Counted from the first letter of the stretch, positions 1 through 12,149 are shown. The stretch: DNA of 64,000 bases from Populus alba (GCF_005239225.2 NC_133284.1:50686697-50750696); one strand, 5' to 3'. Program-made: numbers and translations. Notes: generated by a model not told the origin, from the sequence alone.

Positions 1-168
1 GTGATTAGAACTCTTAGTTGTTCAGTTATATTCCATGTCTATCATTGTCAATATGTATCTCATATTCTGTAGGGAGAAACTTGTATAAGGGACTATAAAG
101 AAGCCCTGTGCTTTTTGTATTTTAAACAGGAATGAATTATGTGAAACTCATTATTGAATTCTATAATT
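1..168 (+). mobile_element. Copia-type LTR fragment
   Basis: This stretch matches, nearly base for base, the reverse complement of about 44621-44788. There the same sequence is followed by a PBS-like TATCAGAGCA and by a piece of Copia integrase. Both copies start at GTGATTAGAACTC and contain the TATAAAGAAGCC segment. Here no primer-binding site follows, so this is a solo or 3' LTR, and its left edge coincides with the window edge. The assignment rests on the second copy in this window. Confidence 0.6.
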
Positions 169-2487
169 TTAAGTTATATTTCACTTAAAATAATACGTAT
201 TTCATCAATATAAAATATTAAGAGATTTGCACGCATGAAACACATAATTTAGCCAATTGATCTTGAGAGTATCAAACTTTAAGAGAGTTTTGACTGGTCA
301 ACCATTTAGTCGTCATGTTAACCTTTTAAATTGATTTTGAGATCATTTTTAACCAATTTGTTTTAAAAAATTAAATTATTTTTGAATTTTTGAATTTATT
401 AATATTTTTTCAAGTTTATTAAAAAAAAATAAGGACCATAACTTACAAGTAAAAATATTGAAAGATGATAAAATTAAAAAAAAAATCTAATTTTATAAAT
501 TATCTCAAATAAAATAAATAACAATCATAAGAATGAAAATCAAATTTAAATAGATAAAAAATATTAATTAAAAAAATAATAAAAGAACTAAAGTCGATAT
601 AAAAATTAAATTGAATCAAATTATAAGGGATAAAATTAAAAATAAAATAATAAAAAAATTAAAAACAAAATATATAGTAATAAAAAAATTAGATTTGATA
701 CCACAAATAACATTATATTTTTGAATTTCTTCAACTTTTTAAAAAAGTGTAATACAAAATAAAAAAAATACTTTGTTTTGGAAAACAACCAAATTTTTCC
801 ACGAAATGAAAACTGTTTTTCTTTTGCAAACTTTTTTAATAGTAAATAAATATAAAAAAAATTAAAAATGATTTCCATGAAATTATTTTTCATGAACCAT
901 AAAAATAATCAAAATCAAATCTTAGTTTTACATGTCAGTTATTCCCGATAAGTTATTTGGGGTTTGACTATATCAATGTTTTGAAAGAAAATTGTTTATA
1001 TATATATAACATTCCAAATGTGAATAATTTAGTTGTAAAAGCTTAAAATTTTATAAAGATTAAAGAAGAAAAAAAAAAACACAAGCTGTGAGGAGTTTTT
1101 GGAGAATAGGAAGAGGCGAGTCATTCCACCTCTTAATTATAGTCCTTCCAAATCAATTCAGTGCCCCCTCTCCATGCCTTATTAAAATCCTTTTGATTTT
1201 AATTTACCTAAGTTAGCTTACCTGAATCATGAGTCACGTCTTGTAATGAATTGACTCAGTCGAGTTTAAAAAGATTTGTTTCTTCTTAGTTAGGGAATCA
1301 ATCATCCTCAGCACACAATTCGGCAAGTCTTGACTCAGGAGGGAGGCCCATTGCCATAAGAGTAATGAGAGTTGGATATATAATAAAGGCCCAAAGTGAA
1401 GAAGTCCCACTTGAACTGAACCCTAGTCGTAGGCTTTGGATTCCTTGAAAACCCATATGATTTAGGCGTCAAGATAAACAGAACAAAATTTCTTGCTTTT
1501 TTTCCCCCCCCCCCCTCTCTCTCTCTCTATTCTACCAAATACATGACTATTATAAAATAATCAGTTTTACCTTCTACTTCTTGAACTAATTATATGCAGA
1601 TAGGATTTATTTTTAATTAAAAAAGGAGGTTAAAATCGTGTCTTTTAAAAAATTAATTTTTTTATTTAAAATTAATTTTTTTTTTTTTTAAATTATTTTA
1701 ACATGCTAATATTAAAAATTATTTTTTAAAAATAAAATATATTATTTTAATATATTTTTAAATAAAAAAAATTTAAACCATAATTATTATCGAACTTTCT
1801 AACACCCTCTTCTATTTTTATGAAAAACCCTATAAGCTAGACATCACGACAATGACCTTCAACCTTGTTCACTGTCCATTGAAATGGGGAAAATGGATCA
1901 ATCGATCGATGTTCTCGTATTGATTGGAAAAGTTAATTTTCAACAAGTTCATATATCTTAAACCATGCCATGTTAAATTACTGACCCTAAAATTATTAGT
2001 GACCCTAAAATTGTAAGAGTAAACTTTAAACTAAGTAAAAAAGATTGGTAGAAATAAAATAAGCTGCTGTCTCACACACAAACACACACACACACAGGAG
2101 GAGATAAGGTCAGAATTAGAAAATTTGAAGTCCTTTTCCTTCACCCAAAGGAAAGGTGGCTGGCCTTGGTTTTTGTGTTGTTGAAATGCCATAATCTACA
2201 ACCTCATCTTCTTTTTATAACGAAACAGCTATATCAACCTCCTAAGAGATGCCATCGTTGTAGATGTTTATTACACTATTGACTTAGTATTCTCATATTT
2301 CTAATTTGTTATGAGTGTTCTTTCAGAAATGGCTTTGAACAGGCATATTGACCTTTTCTTATATTAAAAAAAAAAAAAAACTAAGTTAGTTGGTGGTAGG
2401 TAAGTTTCAATGTCCAATGTTTTTTAATCGAATGTTAAGATGTATTTTCATGTCAATTAATATTAAATTATCTTTTCATAATATTTT

Positions 2488-2640
2488 ATCAGTTTGATGT
2501 ATTAATTAAAAAAGACTTAATAAATTTATTTATAAGTTGATCTAAAATTATAATAATTAAAAAACAAATCTCTTTCAGCATCAAATCAACTTCTTAAAGT
2601 TTATATAAAAAAAAAATTACTAAGTAAATTGAAATCTATC
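2488..2640 (+). repeat. Dispersed direct repeat, copy 1 (partner at 4309)
   Basis: The segment beginning TCAGTTTGATGTATTAA recurs at 4309-4460. Shared blocks include ATTTAATAAATTTATTT, then AATCTCTTT-AGCATCAAA-CAACTT, then a run of A. The two copies differ by small indels. No coding content or terminal structure was recognised, so the repeat class is unknown. Confidence 0.6.
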
Positions 2641-3303
2641 ATAAAAAACACTAATGGGAATCTCAAAAAATACAAGGCAGATGCATGCATTTGTTTCCCA
2701 AGAGTTATAATCAACAACAAATCATATAATCATTTTAATAATAGTTATATTAAATAATCATTTCAATTTAATAACTTAAACTGTTAAGTGAGATAAATTT
2801 GCACAGACTCATACTATTTTGTACTTAATTTTTATTAAATAAACAAGGATCATGAGATTCGAATTCATGATTACTTGATTATTAATACTCTGATACTATG
2901 TCAAAAAACTATCTTGATCCAATAACTTAAATTATTAAGTAAGATCTCAAAATATAATTTATGTTATTTTTTAACAAGTTGAAGTGTTTTATTTCAAAAA
3001 TCTATTTACTATTATTGAAACAATGATATTTCGACGAAATAAAGTTATAAGAAAAAAACAAATAAAGGCATTGATATCTAAAACTAAAAGAATAATCCAA
3101 GAGAATAGATAAAAATATAAGTCGAAACCTACCAACATTTTTGTTAGAAGAACATAAACCTACTACCCATGTAGTGAGTCAACTTGATATGCACTTGTAA
3201 TTAAGAATATACTTAGAGTATACACAGGACCAACCTACATCTGATATTTAATAATACTGAAGATAGGCAGGCAGAAGCTAATTCATTTGTAGGATTCGAT
3301 GTT

Positions 3304-3653
3304 CATCTCTCTGGATTAAATAATTATATTCATTGCTTCGTATCGGGTGGCAAGAATCGAGAGGTAACTCATTAATTGCAAGATCAATCTTTATATTTTT
3401 ACAGATTTCGACTTGTTCAGTGATTTCAATGTAAATGTATAATTAGAATATTTTGCAATAAAATAAATTATAATTAAATCTTTGAATAAATTCATTCATT
3501 CATCAACGTTATGTTACTGAAACGACAAATTAATCACTGAACAAGTTGATTCAAGCAACACGCATTCAGTCAATATAATGGTCTTGAAGATAAGTGAATG
3601 AACGTTAAACAATTCATCAGTCAACTACTGTAGAATGGAAACTTGTATTTATC
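3304..3653 (+). repeat. Segment duplicated at 12150-12366
   Basis: Sequence from GGATTAAATAATTATATT through GCAAGATCAATCTTT, the TTCGACTTGTTCAGTGATT block and a final ACTGTAGAATG recurs at 12150-12366. The internal part from about 3470 to 3635 is absent from the second copy. The second copy sits between a CACTA transposase relic and the Athila LTR. No gene is recognised in either copy. Confidence 0.65.
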
Positions 3654-4308
3654 GTAATTTTATGGATTGCTTACTACACACTTCGATATGATCTTAATTA
3701 CTATTCACTATCATGTTGCTTAATAATGACCGGTTATGTTATTATTGGAAATTCGAATTCCACGAAGAAAACTATAAGACATGATCGGTTTGGACGAGGA
3801 TGACTTGATTTGAAAAAAAAAAAAAAAAAGATTATGATAAGTGAAAGATGGCTTAAGAGCACTCTTATCCATACAAAAAATCTAATAACTGCTATTCACA
3901 AATTAAATTACTATCATGATTTATTTTGTAATATGGATTTTATCCATTATTTGGTACCTATAATCTTTAATTTTTTTATAATTGATTGAGTCCCTCTACT
4001 CTTTCTTTTGTTTTGTAATAGTCCTTCCATCATAATGGAATTTTTTTTAGATATTAAATTGAATGCTTGACGACTCATAATCCAATAACTCCTATTTTTT
4101 TTTTAAAAAAAAAAAATTCTCTCTTTTGATGTGAAAATTAAATGATTAAAATGAAAAAAATTAATTAAGAAAAAAATTAGCCTAAACAAACCTAATTAAT
4201 TAAATTAAATTTCTACATGTTTATTTTATTTTCTTAATTTCTTTAATTACATAATCCAAGAAAAAAAAGAGTTAATTCAATAGAAAAAAAATGTCATGTA
4301 GACATATA

Positions 4309-4460
4309 TCAGTTTGATGTATTAAAAAAGATTTAATAAATTTATTTGTAAGTTGGTGATCTCCAAATTTGAACTAAATAGTACTAATAATAATAAAATC
4401 TCTTTGAGCATCAAACCAACTTTAAAATTTATAAAAAAATACTTACTAATTAAAATCTTT
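4309..4460 (+). repeat. Dispersed direct repeat, copy 2 (partner at 2488)
   Basis: Second copy of the repeat at 2488-2640, about 1.8 kb downstream in the same orientation. It carries an extra block (GATCTCCAAATTTGAAC) in the middle. The family is unknown. Confidence 0.6.
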
Positions 4461-5298
4461 GAACTTGAAATTTATTTATTTCAGATTGGGTTCATATTTG
4501 AATAGCTTGGAAAATTAACCAGAATAAAATTCACGTAAAACTTGGTTAACAATTTTATTTTTATTTTTTTATTTTTAATCAATAGCAAAGTTATTTTTTA
4601 ATTTTTTATCCTATAAAAAAAAAATTCTCAATGAGTAGGCAGCAACAATCAAGTTAATGACAAAACATATTTGTTTCCTCAACTTTGCTTACAATATATT
4701 TATGATATGGTCAACTATATATGACTGTTTTGTGAGTCATTGATCTTTTGCTGTCAGCTTCACTGCCTAAAAGATACATATTTAACAATTATCAACTGAT
4801 AGAGGAAGCCTGTATCCAAACCAATCGCACAGCCTTTCGTCCTCCAATTTCCTTCTATTTTTCTTATGTACACAATTAACATATCCTCAATTACCCTTTT
4901 GATTTTTATTTTTTTTGGTTGTGAAAAAAGTTAAACAGACGGAAGAAAACCAGACTCCTTTTTTTTTAATGAATTAATTATGTGAATAAAATTTATAAAA
5001 TACTTAGAGGAGGGCATGAATAGCACTAGCTAGATGTCAATGTATCAAGGTTGATGCTCCTCAAAAAGTCAATGCTGGTGAAGTTGGTAGCAAAAATAAA
5101 TAATACTAATAAAAACAAATTAATTGAGTCGCTAGTAGCTAGAGAGCCAAATAAATTGCGGAAGACGTCACACCTTCATTAATTATTGGTTCTAAATGCC
5201 TATCTAAGGAAACAATATATAATCTTATGTGCAGAACTTGAGAGGGATTCACGGACATTTTGGTCCAGGAAGGCCACAACCTGGCCAATCTGTATTGC

Positions 5299-5739
5299 TT
5301 CTAAGAGTATGTTTATTATTACGGTAGCTTTTACATCACATTATCACATTGCAAGTGAATTTAATTTCTCTAAACTAGTTTTTTTTTTTTAAATGTTAAA
5401 AAATTTAACCAAAAAAAATGTTCACGCAGTGCAATTCACTCGTTAACAGTGTAAGTGAATTGCACTATTCATTATTTTTTAAGTGAATAGTGCAATTCTC
5501 TTGCACTGTTCACATGAACAGTGTATCAATGTGCACTGTTCATTAAACAGTGCAATTAACATTAACAGTGTAAAAAAAACAAGAATTCCTTTCTTTTTTT
5601 TAAAATGCGTTTCCAATGCAAAAAAACATGTGGGACCTATGAACAGTAAATTACTTTTTTTTTTTTCATTATTAAACGGTTGCAAACTACACTATAATTA
5701 AAACGCATTCGCAGCCGCGTAAACAAATGGCCTCTAAGA
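5299..5739. mobile_element. Probable hAT-type MITE
   Basis: The element itself is about 5307-5731. It is flanked by an 8-bp direct repeat differing at one base: TTCTAAGA at 5299-5306 and CTCTAAGA at 5732-5739. The ends are imperfect inverted repeats: left GTATGTTTATTATTACGG, and the right end reversed reads GGCCATTTGTTTACGCGG. The interior has no coding capacity and contains repeated, partly inverted GTGCAATTC and GTGCACTGTTC motifs. The length (about 425 bp) and the 8-bp duplication fit a non-autonomous hAT element. The TIRs are imperfect, so the boundaries are tentative. Confidence 0.5.
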
Positions 5740-6664
5740 CCTCCCGAAAAACTCAAAAGAAGAAAAAAAGAAGAAGAAAAAAACTCCATGTTATTTCTTT
5801 AATATATCTTAGTAATTTTTTTTTGAATTTGCAACTTATATGAGTTTATATTATTTTATGTTTATTTTTTATTAAATATAATAAAGTGATAAGATTTCAA
5901 TTCATAATCGCTTAATTAACAAGATTTTAATACCATATAAAAGAATCATCTCAATTTAAAAACTTTAACAATTAAATGAAATCCCATATACGAATTAAAT
6001 GAAATCCCATATACGAATTATAAGGGTTTAAGGGTTTAAGTGAATAATATTAGAGTATAAAGCCAATCCCAGAATATAATATAAATTTCTAAATTTTAGA
6101 CTCTTTGACAACAAATAATTAGTCGATAACTAATTTTTCTAGTGTTGGTTCAAATTCTAACTTTGTCAAAGTCTAAGGAATCCCCTCCATTAGGCCTTCA
6201 TTAGGCGCGTAGTTTCCCAAAATCTATCCCCTCTAAACATGAAAGATAATTCAAGGGAGAGAGGGTTTCTCAATATTATGAAAGGAAAACCAACATGGTT
6301 AGTACTGGGCATGACTATATTGGAGTAATAATTTTAGGATAATCTATAATGAAATTTTCCGAAGCCCTTTTAATTTTCATATATGTTTGAATTTTCTTCT
6401 TAGTCGTCCACTTGTTAGTTCCTTCACAGAACTTTGAACGAAGAATAAACGAAAAAACTATGAGTATAACGGTAAATTAATAAAAAGATTCTTCAGTGGG
6501 GAATCATGAACCAGAATAATAATGAATTGGAAAGGAGTTAGGTATTGTAGTGGGTAACGAGTACCTCACTGTTTGATGATTTCATGGTTTTATAAACGTA
6601 ATCATTTACTACTGTTCCTGCTCCTACCTTTCACACCTAGTGCATGTCCACGCAATCATTATTA
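5740..6664. other. Upstream intergenic region of the BAHD gene
   Basis: No coding region was seen. A 23-27 bp tandem duplication (ATGAAATCCCATATACGAAT) lies at about 5979-6020. The last few hundred bases presumably hold the promoter of the acyltransferase gene. Confidence 0.5.
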
Positions 6665-6672
6665 CTATAAAT
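6665..6672 (+). promoter_or_regulatory. TATA box of the BAHD acyltransferase gene
   Basis: A canonical TATAAATA lies 110 bp upstream of the chosen ATG at 6782, at a plausible distance for a transcript start near 6695-6705 and a 5' UTR of roughly 80 bases. An in-frame upstream ATG at 6722 could extend the protein by 20 residues, but the 6782 start matches the usual N-terminus of the family. Confidence 0.55.
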
Positions 6673-6781
6673 ATGTAGCAAGTTTGCCTTCCCATGCATT
6701 CCATCTCAAGCAAAAATATTCTTGACTGCTGAGGTAGAGCCACCATTTATCACAGTTTGCAGCAAACACACTTTTTGTGCG

Positions 6782-8341
6782 ATGGCAACACCAACTTCCA
6801 TATCGTTCGCCGTCCGAAGGCGCGAACCAGAATTGGTTGCGCCAGCTAAGGCCACACCTCATGAATTCAGACAGCTTTCTGATATTGATCGCCAGCTATA
6901 CCTCCAATTTCAATCACCACATTACAACTTGTATGCACACAATCCATCGATGCAAGGGAAAGATCCTGTGAAGGTAATAAAGGAGGCAATTGCGCAGGTA
7001 CTTGTGTATTATTACCCTTTTGCTGGTAGGATTAGATCACAGGGGCCAGACAATAAGCTTATAGTTGATTGTACTGGTGAGGGTGTCTTGTTCATCGAAG
7101 CCGATGCCGATGCCACGGTTGAGCAGTTTGGTGATCCAATTCCATCTCCATTCCCATGCTTTCAGGAACTTCTTTACAACGTCCCAGGATCAGATGGGAT
7201 CCTCAATACCCCATTATTGCTTTTTCAGGTACGCATAGGACATTATAGGCTAATGTTTATTCATTCTTTCATTATTCTTATTATTATTATTATCGAGAAA
7301 AATCAAAAATATAATTAAAACAATGATGGTAATATTCCATCAATTACATTCTCATAAAGTATTAATAATTTTACATTATATTAACAGGTGACACGCTTGA
7401 AGTGTGGTGGTTTTGTACTTGGGTTCCGTCTTAATCACCCAATGACCGATGCACTCGGCATAGTTCAGGTATTGAATGCCATAGGTGAGATTGCACGAGG
7501 TGCCCAAGCCCCTTCAATTCTACCTGTGTGGCAAAGGGAACTCCTCTGTGCTAGGAATCCGCCACGAGTTACATGCAGACACAATGAATATGGTAATGAT
7601 GCTCCTGTTGCTGTTGATCCTACAGCCAAGGTGCCTGAATTCCACGGCCAGGTTCACGCCGTAGCCCACCGTAGTTTTGTTCTCAACCGCAAGGAATTAT
7701 CCAACATTCGTAGATGGATTCCTTCTCATTTACACCCATGTTCAAATTTTGAGGTAATAAGTGCATGCTTATGGAGATGCTATGCCATAGCATCTCAAGC
7801 TAACCCTAATGAGGAGATGCGCATGCAAATGCTTGTCAACGCACGTTCCAAATTTAACCCTCCATTACCGAAAGGATATTATGGTAACGTGCTAGCTTTG
7901 CCAGCAGCTGTAACAAATGCTAGGAAGCTTTGCTTAAACTCTTTAGGGTATGCATTGGAATTGATAAGAAATACCAAGAATAGAATAACTGAGGAGTACA
8001 TGAGATCATTGGCTGATCTAATAGAGATAACCAAAGGGCAGCCTATAGGGTTACAATCATATATCGTGTCAGACTTAACAAGTATTGGGTTCGATCAGGT
8101 GGACTATGGATGGGGCAACACAATTTATACTGGGCCACCCAAGGCTATGCCTGATGAAATTTCTATTGCAGGAACCTATTTCCTGCCGTATCGATTCAAG
8201 AACGGAGAGCGTGGGGTTATGCTTTTGGTTTCCTTACGTGCACCAGTTATGGAGAGATTTGCAATACTATTAGAGGAATTGGCAAGGCATGACCCAGAAA
8301 GAAGCCAAGAACAACAAGAAATGATACCAAGCTCCCTATAA
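6782..8341 (+). CDS. BAHD acyltransferase, benzyl alcohol O-benzoyltransferase-like
   Basis: Predicted enzyme that moves an acyl group from a CoA thioester to an alcohol in the cytosol. The closest remembered relatives are the benzyl alcohol benzoyltransferase / HSR201 group, which make benzoyl or acetyl esters. There are two exons, 6782-7228 and 7388-8341, with a GT-AG intron of 159 bp in phase 0. The joined protein is 466 residues, the usual BAHD size of about 450. The intron falls just before the catalytic strand, a common BAHD position. The catalytic HxxxD motif is HPMTD (His166, Asp170). The structural DFGWG motif appears as DYGWG (residues 388-392). The N-terminus with F-V-R-R and P-A-x-x-T-P is typical of the benzoyltransferase clade. 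No internal stops or frameshifts were seen, so it looks functional. The exact acyl donor and alcohol cannot be read from the sequence. Confidence 0.92.
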
Positions 8342-8760
8342 GACAGAGGAGAAGCTATGATATTATTCTATTCTTGGCCGGAGAAGCCTTTGGTACCAAA
8401 AAAAATATTTTAAAGCAGATGATGGCGAAGTTTGAATAAGCCTTTAAATTTATTTATTACCAGCAAGCCCGTACTCTTTGACCTTATTGTGATTGTATGC
8501 TTAGATATATGAGTTGGAGTTTTCAAGAAAATATGGTGATTTGTGTGGTTTCAAATTGTTTACCGCTGTAAAATTTAAGTCCCATGATTATTATTTAGTT
8601 TAGTGTGCTATCACTTTTGTATTCAATAATAAGATCAATATTTTGTTTCCAATAGTTTGATTGATCCTTGTTTCATGAGTTAATTAGGGTTTTGATCTTT
8701 TATATATATAAACAATTAGGGTTTTGATCAACATATGCCATTTTGTTGAACAAAAATAAT
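8342..8760 (+). other. 3' flank of the BAHD gene
   Basis: AT-rich sequence after the TAA stop at 8339-8341. AATAA-type signals (for example TTCAATAATAAG near 8622) could serve polyadenylation. Nothing else is seen before the CACTA element. Confidence 0.4.
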
Positions 8761-9362
8761 CACTACCAGAAAATCAATAAATACAAATAGAAATACCGAG
8801 GGAATTACCGTGGGAAAAAAAAATTAAAACAAAGCAAAAAAAAATGATGACGTGTCATTTTTTACCAGCGAAATTACCGACTGAATAAATCCGTCAGGAA
8901 TTCCGCGTTGGTAAACTGTGAACACTGTTCATCATGTCAATTATAAAGGGAATTACCGACGGAAAATTCTGTCGGTATTTTCCAGAGAGCTCCAGAACTG
9001 TTCACCTTCCAATTGCACTGTTAATTGTTTTTCTTTACGGATAAAATCACCGACGGATTGAAAATTCGTTGGTGTGTTTTGGCAGTTTTCTGAAAAAATT
9101 CAAGTGATTTAAAATTTTTATTTAAATATTACAGACAGAATCATCGACGGATTGAAAAATCATCGGTAATTTTTGGCGGTTTCTGAAATTTTTTTACGAA
9201 ATTGAAAATTTAAATTAAATATTACCGATGAAATTACCGACAGAATAATTAAAAAATATTAATATTTAATTATCCATCGGTAACGCGCCCCAATAAAAAA
9301 CCTGAATCCACTTATTTCACAAGAGACATACTCATTACTTCTTTTTCTTCTTCTACTACTTC

Positions 9363-9394
<32 letters not shown>

Positions 9395-10202
9395 CTTCTT
9401 CTTCACTATATGTAAAAAACATCAATATCTATTTCTTTCTCTTCTTTTCTCTCCTCATCTCCTTCTCTTTTCCTCCATGCTCGGGTATGTCTTCTTCTTT
9501 TTTAATTAATATGCTTTACGAATTTTTTTCTTCCTTAGCTTCACTTGCAAGTACATTAAGGTAAGATTTTTCTTTTTTCTTATTTTTTTCATGATTGTTT
9601 TCACTATATTTGTTTTTTATTTTTATTTTTAATTGATTTTGTTCTTAATAATTGTATAAATGTTGTTGTGAGATTTTTTATTTTCATATGAGATCAATTT
9701 TTAGTTGATTTATTTATAGGATTTTTAAATTTTTAGCAATTGCAACTTCATTTTTTTCATATGAATTTTTTTAGTTGAATGAATTTTTTTGTTTTATTTA
9801 TTTGTTGTAAATTTGTTTGAGTTGATTTTCTTATTCTTTTTTCCAAGCATTTTGAGTATATATTATACAATGTTGATTTATGTTAATTTAATTATTTTAT
9901 AATTTTATAAAATAATTTTTTTAAAAAATGTTCTTAAATAATTACCGACGGATTTACCGATGGAAATTTCCGTCGGTAATAAAAAAATATTTTTACCGAC
10001 GCGTCTGTTCTGCCAGTAAATCCGTCGGTAATAATATTTTTTTATTACCAACGGATTTATCGACGGAAAAAAAATTACCGACGAAAGATTCACCGACGGA
10101 AAGTCTCCGTCGATGATTTCGTCGGTAAATTAATTACCGATGGAATATGTGTCTTACGCCGACGGAAAAATTCCATCGGTAAAACTGTTAAATCTTCTAG
10201 TG
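8761..10202. mobile_element. Non-autonomous CACTA (En/Spm) transposon
   Basis: The element begins CACTACCAGAAAATC and ends TCTTCTAGTG, giving the hallmark CACTA...TAGTG ends. It is flanked by a perfect 3-bp target duplication, AAT at 8758-8760 and AAT at 10203-10205. It is 1442 bp long and has no transposase. Both subterminal zones are packed with direct and inverted copies of a motif like CCGACGGA / TCCGTCGG, densest at about 9940-10180, as expected for transposase-binding subterminal repeats. The middle has a CTT microsatellite (9345-9405) and T-rich filler. The TIR match beyond the first few bases is imperfect. It sits about 420 bp downstream of the acyltransferase stop codon. Confidence 0.88.
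9345..9405 (+). repeat. (CTT)n microsatellite inside the CACTA element
   Basis: An uninterrupted run of TTC/CTT triplets with a few variant units at its left side. Confidence 0.85.
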
Positions 10203-10205
10203 AAT

Positions 10206-10985
10206 TGGAAATCCATTGATTTTTTCTATTTTTTTGCCTGAGTCAGAGCAACACCATAATAACTTAGGAAAGCTGCATAGAATGTTTTTTTAATTTTATA
10301 TAGATTATCAGTTTTGCTAAAAAGTATAATGAGCCTAATTTCAACTATAATAATGATTTTATGATATTTAAATAAAAAGTATTAACAATATGTTAGTCAT
10401 ACGGTTATTAATGACATGGCAAGTATCTAAATAAAGACTTGGGGAAAACTGGAAGGTTTTTGAATTTCGGAGAGCCAAAAGATTTAAACAGAAGGAAGAA
10501 GAGTAATAATTTTCAAAGAATAATTTTAAGTTTTTTTTAAGGAATCAAGTGAATCAACTCTCTGCTCTTTCTCTCTATATAATATAAGAGGTGAAAATGG
10601 GGCGCTTGAATGCTGACAATATTATCTCGATTATCCTAAAAAAAAAAAATGTCATTGCTATTATTTGACAAAAGAAAAATGAAAAAATATATATAAAACA
10701 AAAAGAGAGAGAAAAAGTCAATGCTAGTGAGGTTGACGTATAAGAGTTTGCAAAACATAAACTACTTTAAAAGCAAAATACTCTATAGAGTAGATCTAAA
10801 CAAAAATGAAAAAAAAATCAATTACAATGAGCTTTGTTAAAAAAAAAAAAAAAAAACTCTATAGTGTAATTTTCTCCTCTTTTCCCACATATCTTTATAT
10901 CACAAGTATATACCAAGAGAATCCCAAACAAAATAGAATGAATAAAAAAAAAATTTGAACAATATGATAATGTATAAGTTTTTGT
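10206..10985. other. Intergenic stretch between two CACTA relics
   Basis: No gene recognised. Poly-A and poly-T tracts are frequent. A short block near 10714 (AAAGTCAATGCTAGTGAGG) resembles 5059 (AAAGTCAATGCTGGTGAAG), which may be a further trace of the 3 kb/12 kb duplication. Confidence 0.4.
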
Positions 10986-12145
10986 GGACGCCGTTACCGA
11001 TGAAATTATAATTGGATTCAAACATGGAAGCCCGTACAATGATGTGTCACTTATACTGACAGAATTGTCGATGGATTGACAGACAAAATAATTATGTCGG
11101 TAAATCCATCAATAATAGTTAATATATGACCTGGTCATTGACCCTCCTCTCCCCTCCCTATTTCTTCTTCTTTCTTAAAAAATATCTCTACAGCAAAACA
11201 AAAACCCCCCACATTTCAACACAACTCATCATTCCGCAACTTTTGCAGTCGTAACAACACTCTATTTGACAACATATGTGTTCTGATTGAAATTTTATTG
11301 CGAATTTTTCATTTTAAGTAAGAAAATATACCATTTTTTTAATTTGAAAACAATTTTAAAATGTTAATTTTTTATTGCATATTTTTGTAGTATATGCATT
11401 TTGTTTAGGTATTTACTTGTTTTATTATTTTTTTCTCAAATAGACTTGAAACTTGCTGTATGGATTTATGTTTTTGTACATATTATGGTTTGTGTTAGAT
11501 TTTGTAAAATTGTATTTCTTTGTAAATTGTTAAAAATTATATAAAATTATCAACTTAGGTGTGTTGTGATGAAATAAATAATGGCTTATTTAAAGGTCCA
11601 TTTTATATTTTGTCAATTTTATTGTCGAGTTGTAATTTCTGTAAATATGTACAAATTTGTATGTACGTAGGTAATTGGTAATGAATTAAGAGACGTATTA
11701 AAGTAAATTAGATAATCTTGAGCTAAACCAATATTTTTACAAATTTATTTAGTTAACGTAGTTAATTAATACTTGTTGTCATCATTATTTGATATAGGTT
11801 CAATAAAAGTCATGGATGTATCGAGAATCACCCTAAGGATTGTAGAGGATGGATTATTTTAATGAGGTTTAGAGTTTTATTATTTATGTAATACCTAATC
11901 CGAGAAATATTAGTAGAGGCAGTATTAAGTATCCATGCAAAATGTGTAAGAATAAAAAGTTTCTCGATTCAGATATTGTAATGATACATCTTCTATACAA
12001 AGGATGATTTGGTCAACTTTTAGTGTTAGCAACGTGTATAGAGTTGTAAATGACAACAATAAGTTTTATAAAACTATGGTTATGGATGCGATGAGAATGA
12101 ATCAGGATCATATCGATCAATATCTAATTATAGATGAAGAACCTA
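10986..12145 (+). mobile_element. Decayed CACTA element fragment
   Basis: The left part (10990-11115) has diverged subterminal-type motifs (GTTACCGATGAAATT, TGTCGGTAAATCCATC) like those of the complete CACTA element upstream. About 700 bp further on is a relic of the N-terminal transposase-associated domain (annotated separately). No intact CACTA terminus is visible on either side, so this is a truncated relic of a larger, once autonomous copy. Confidence 0.55.
11811..12145 (+). pseudogene. CACTA transposase N-terminal (Transpos_assoc) relic
   Basis: Conceptual translation of 11880-12010 contains a Cys-x-x-Cys-x-N-x-K-F-L-x-x-D pattern followed by H-L-L-Y-K-G. This is the signature of the transposase-associated domain at the start of TNP2-type CACTA transposases. 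An upstream piece reads like the S-W-M-Y start of that domain. Downstream, VMDAMRMNQDHIDQ-like and DEEP-like pieces recur in broken frames. Several stop codons and frameshifts make it non-functional. Confidence 0.6.
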
Positions 12146-12149
12146 CATA

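Larger units (their letters stand above)
169..5298. other. Gene-less AT-rich intergenic stretch
   Basis: No coding region could be supported on either strand; open frames are short, low-complexity and family-less. There are simple repeats: a C-run followed by (CT)n near 1505-1527, and a CA-rich run near 2074-2097. Two dispersed repeat pairs are annotated separately (2488/4309, and 3304, whose partner is at 12150). The rest appears to be old, unrecognisable intergenic DNA. Confidence 0.6.
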
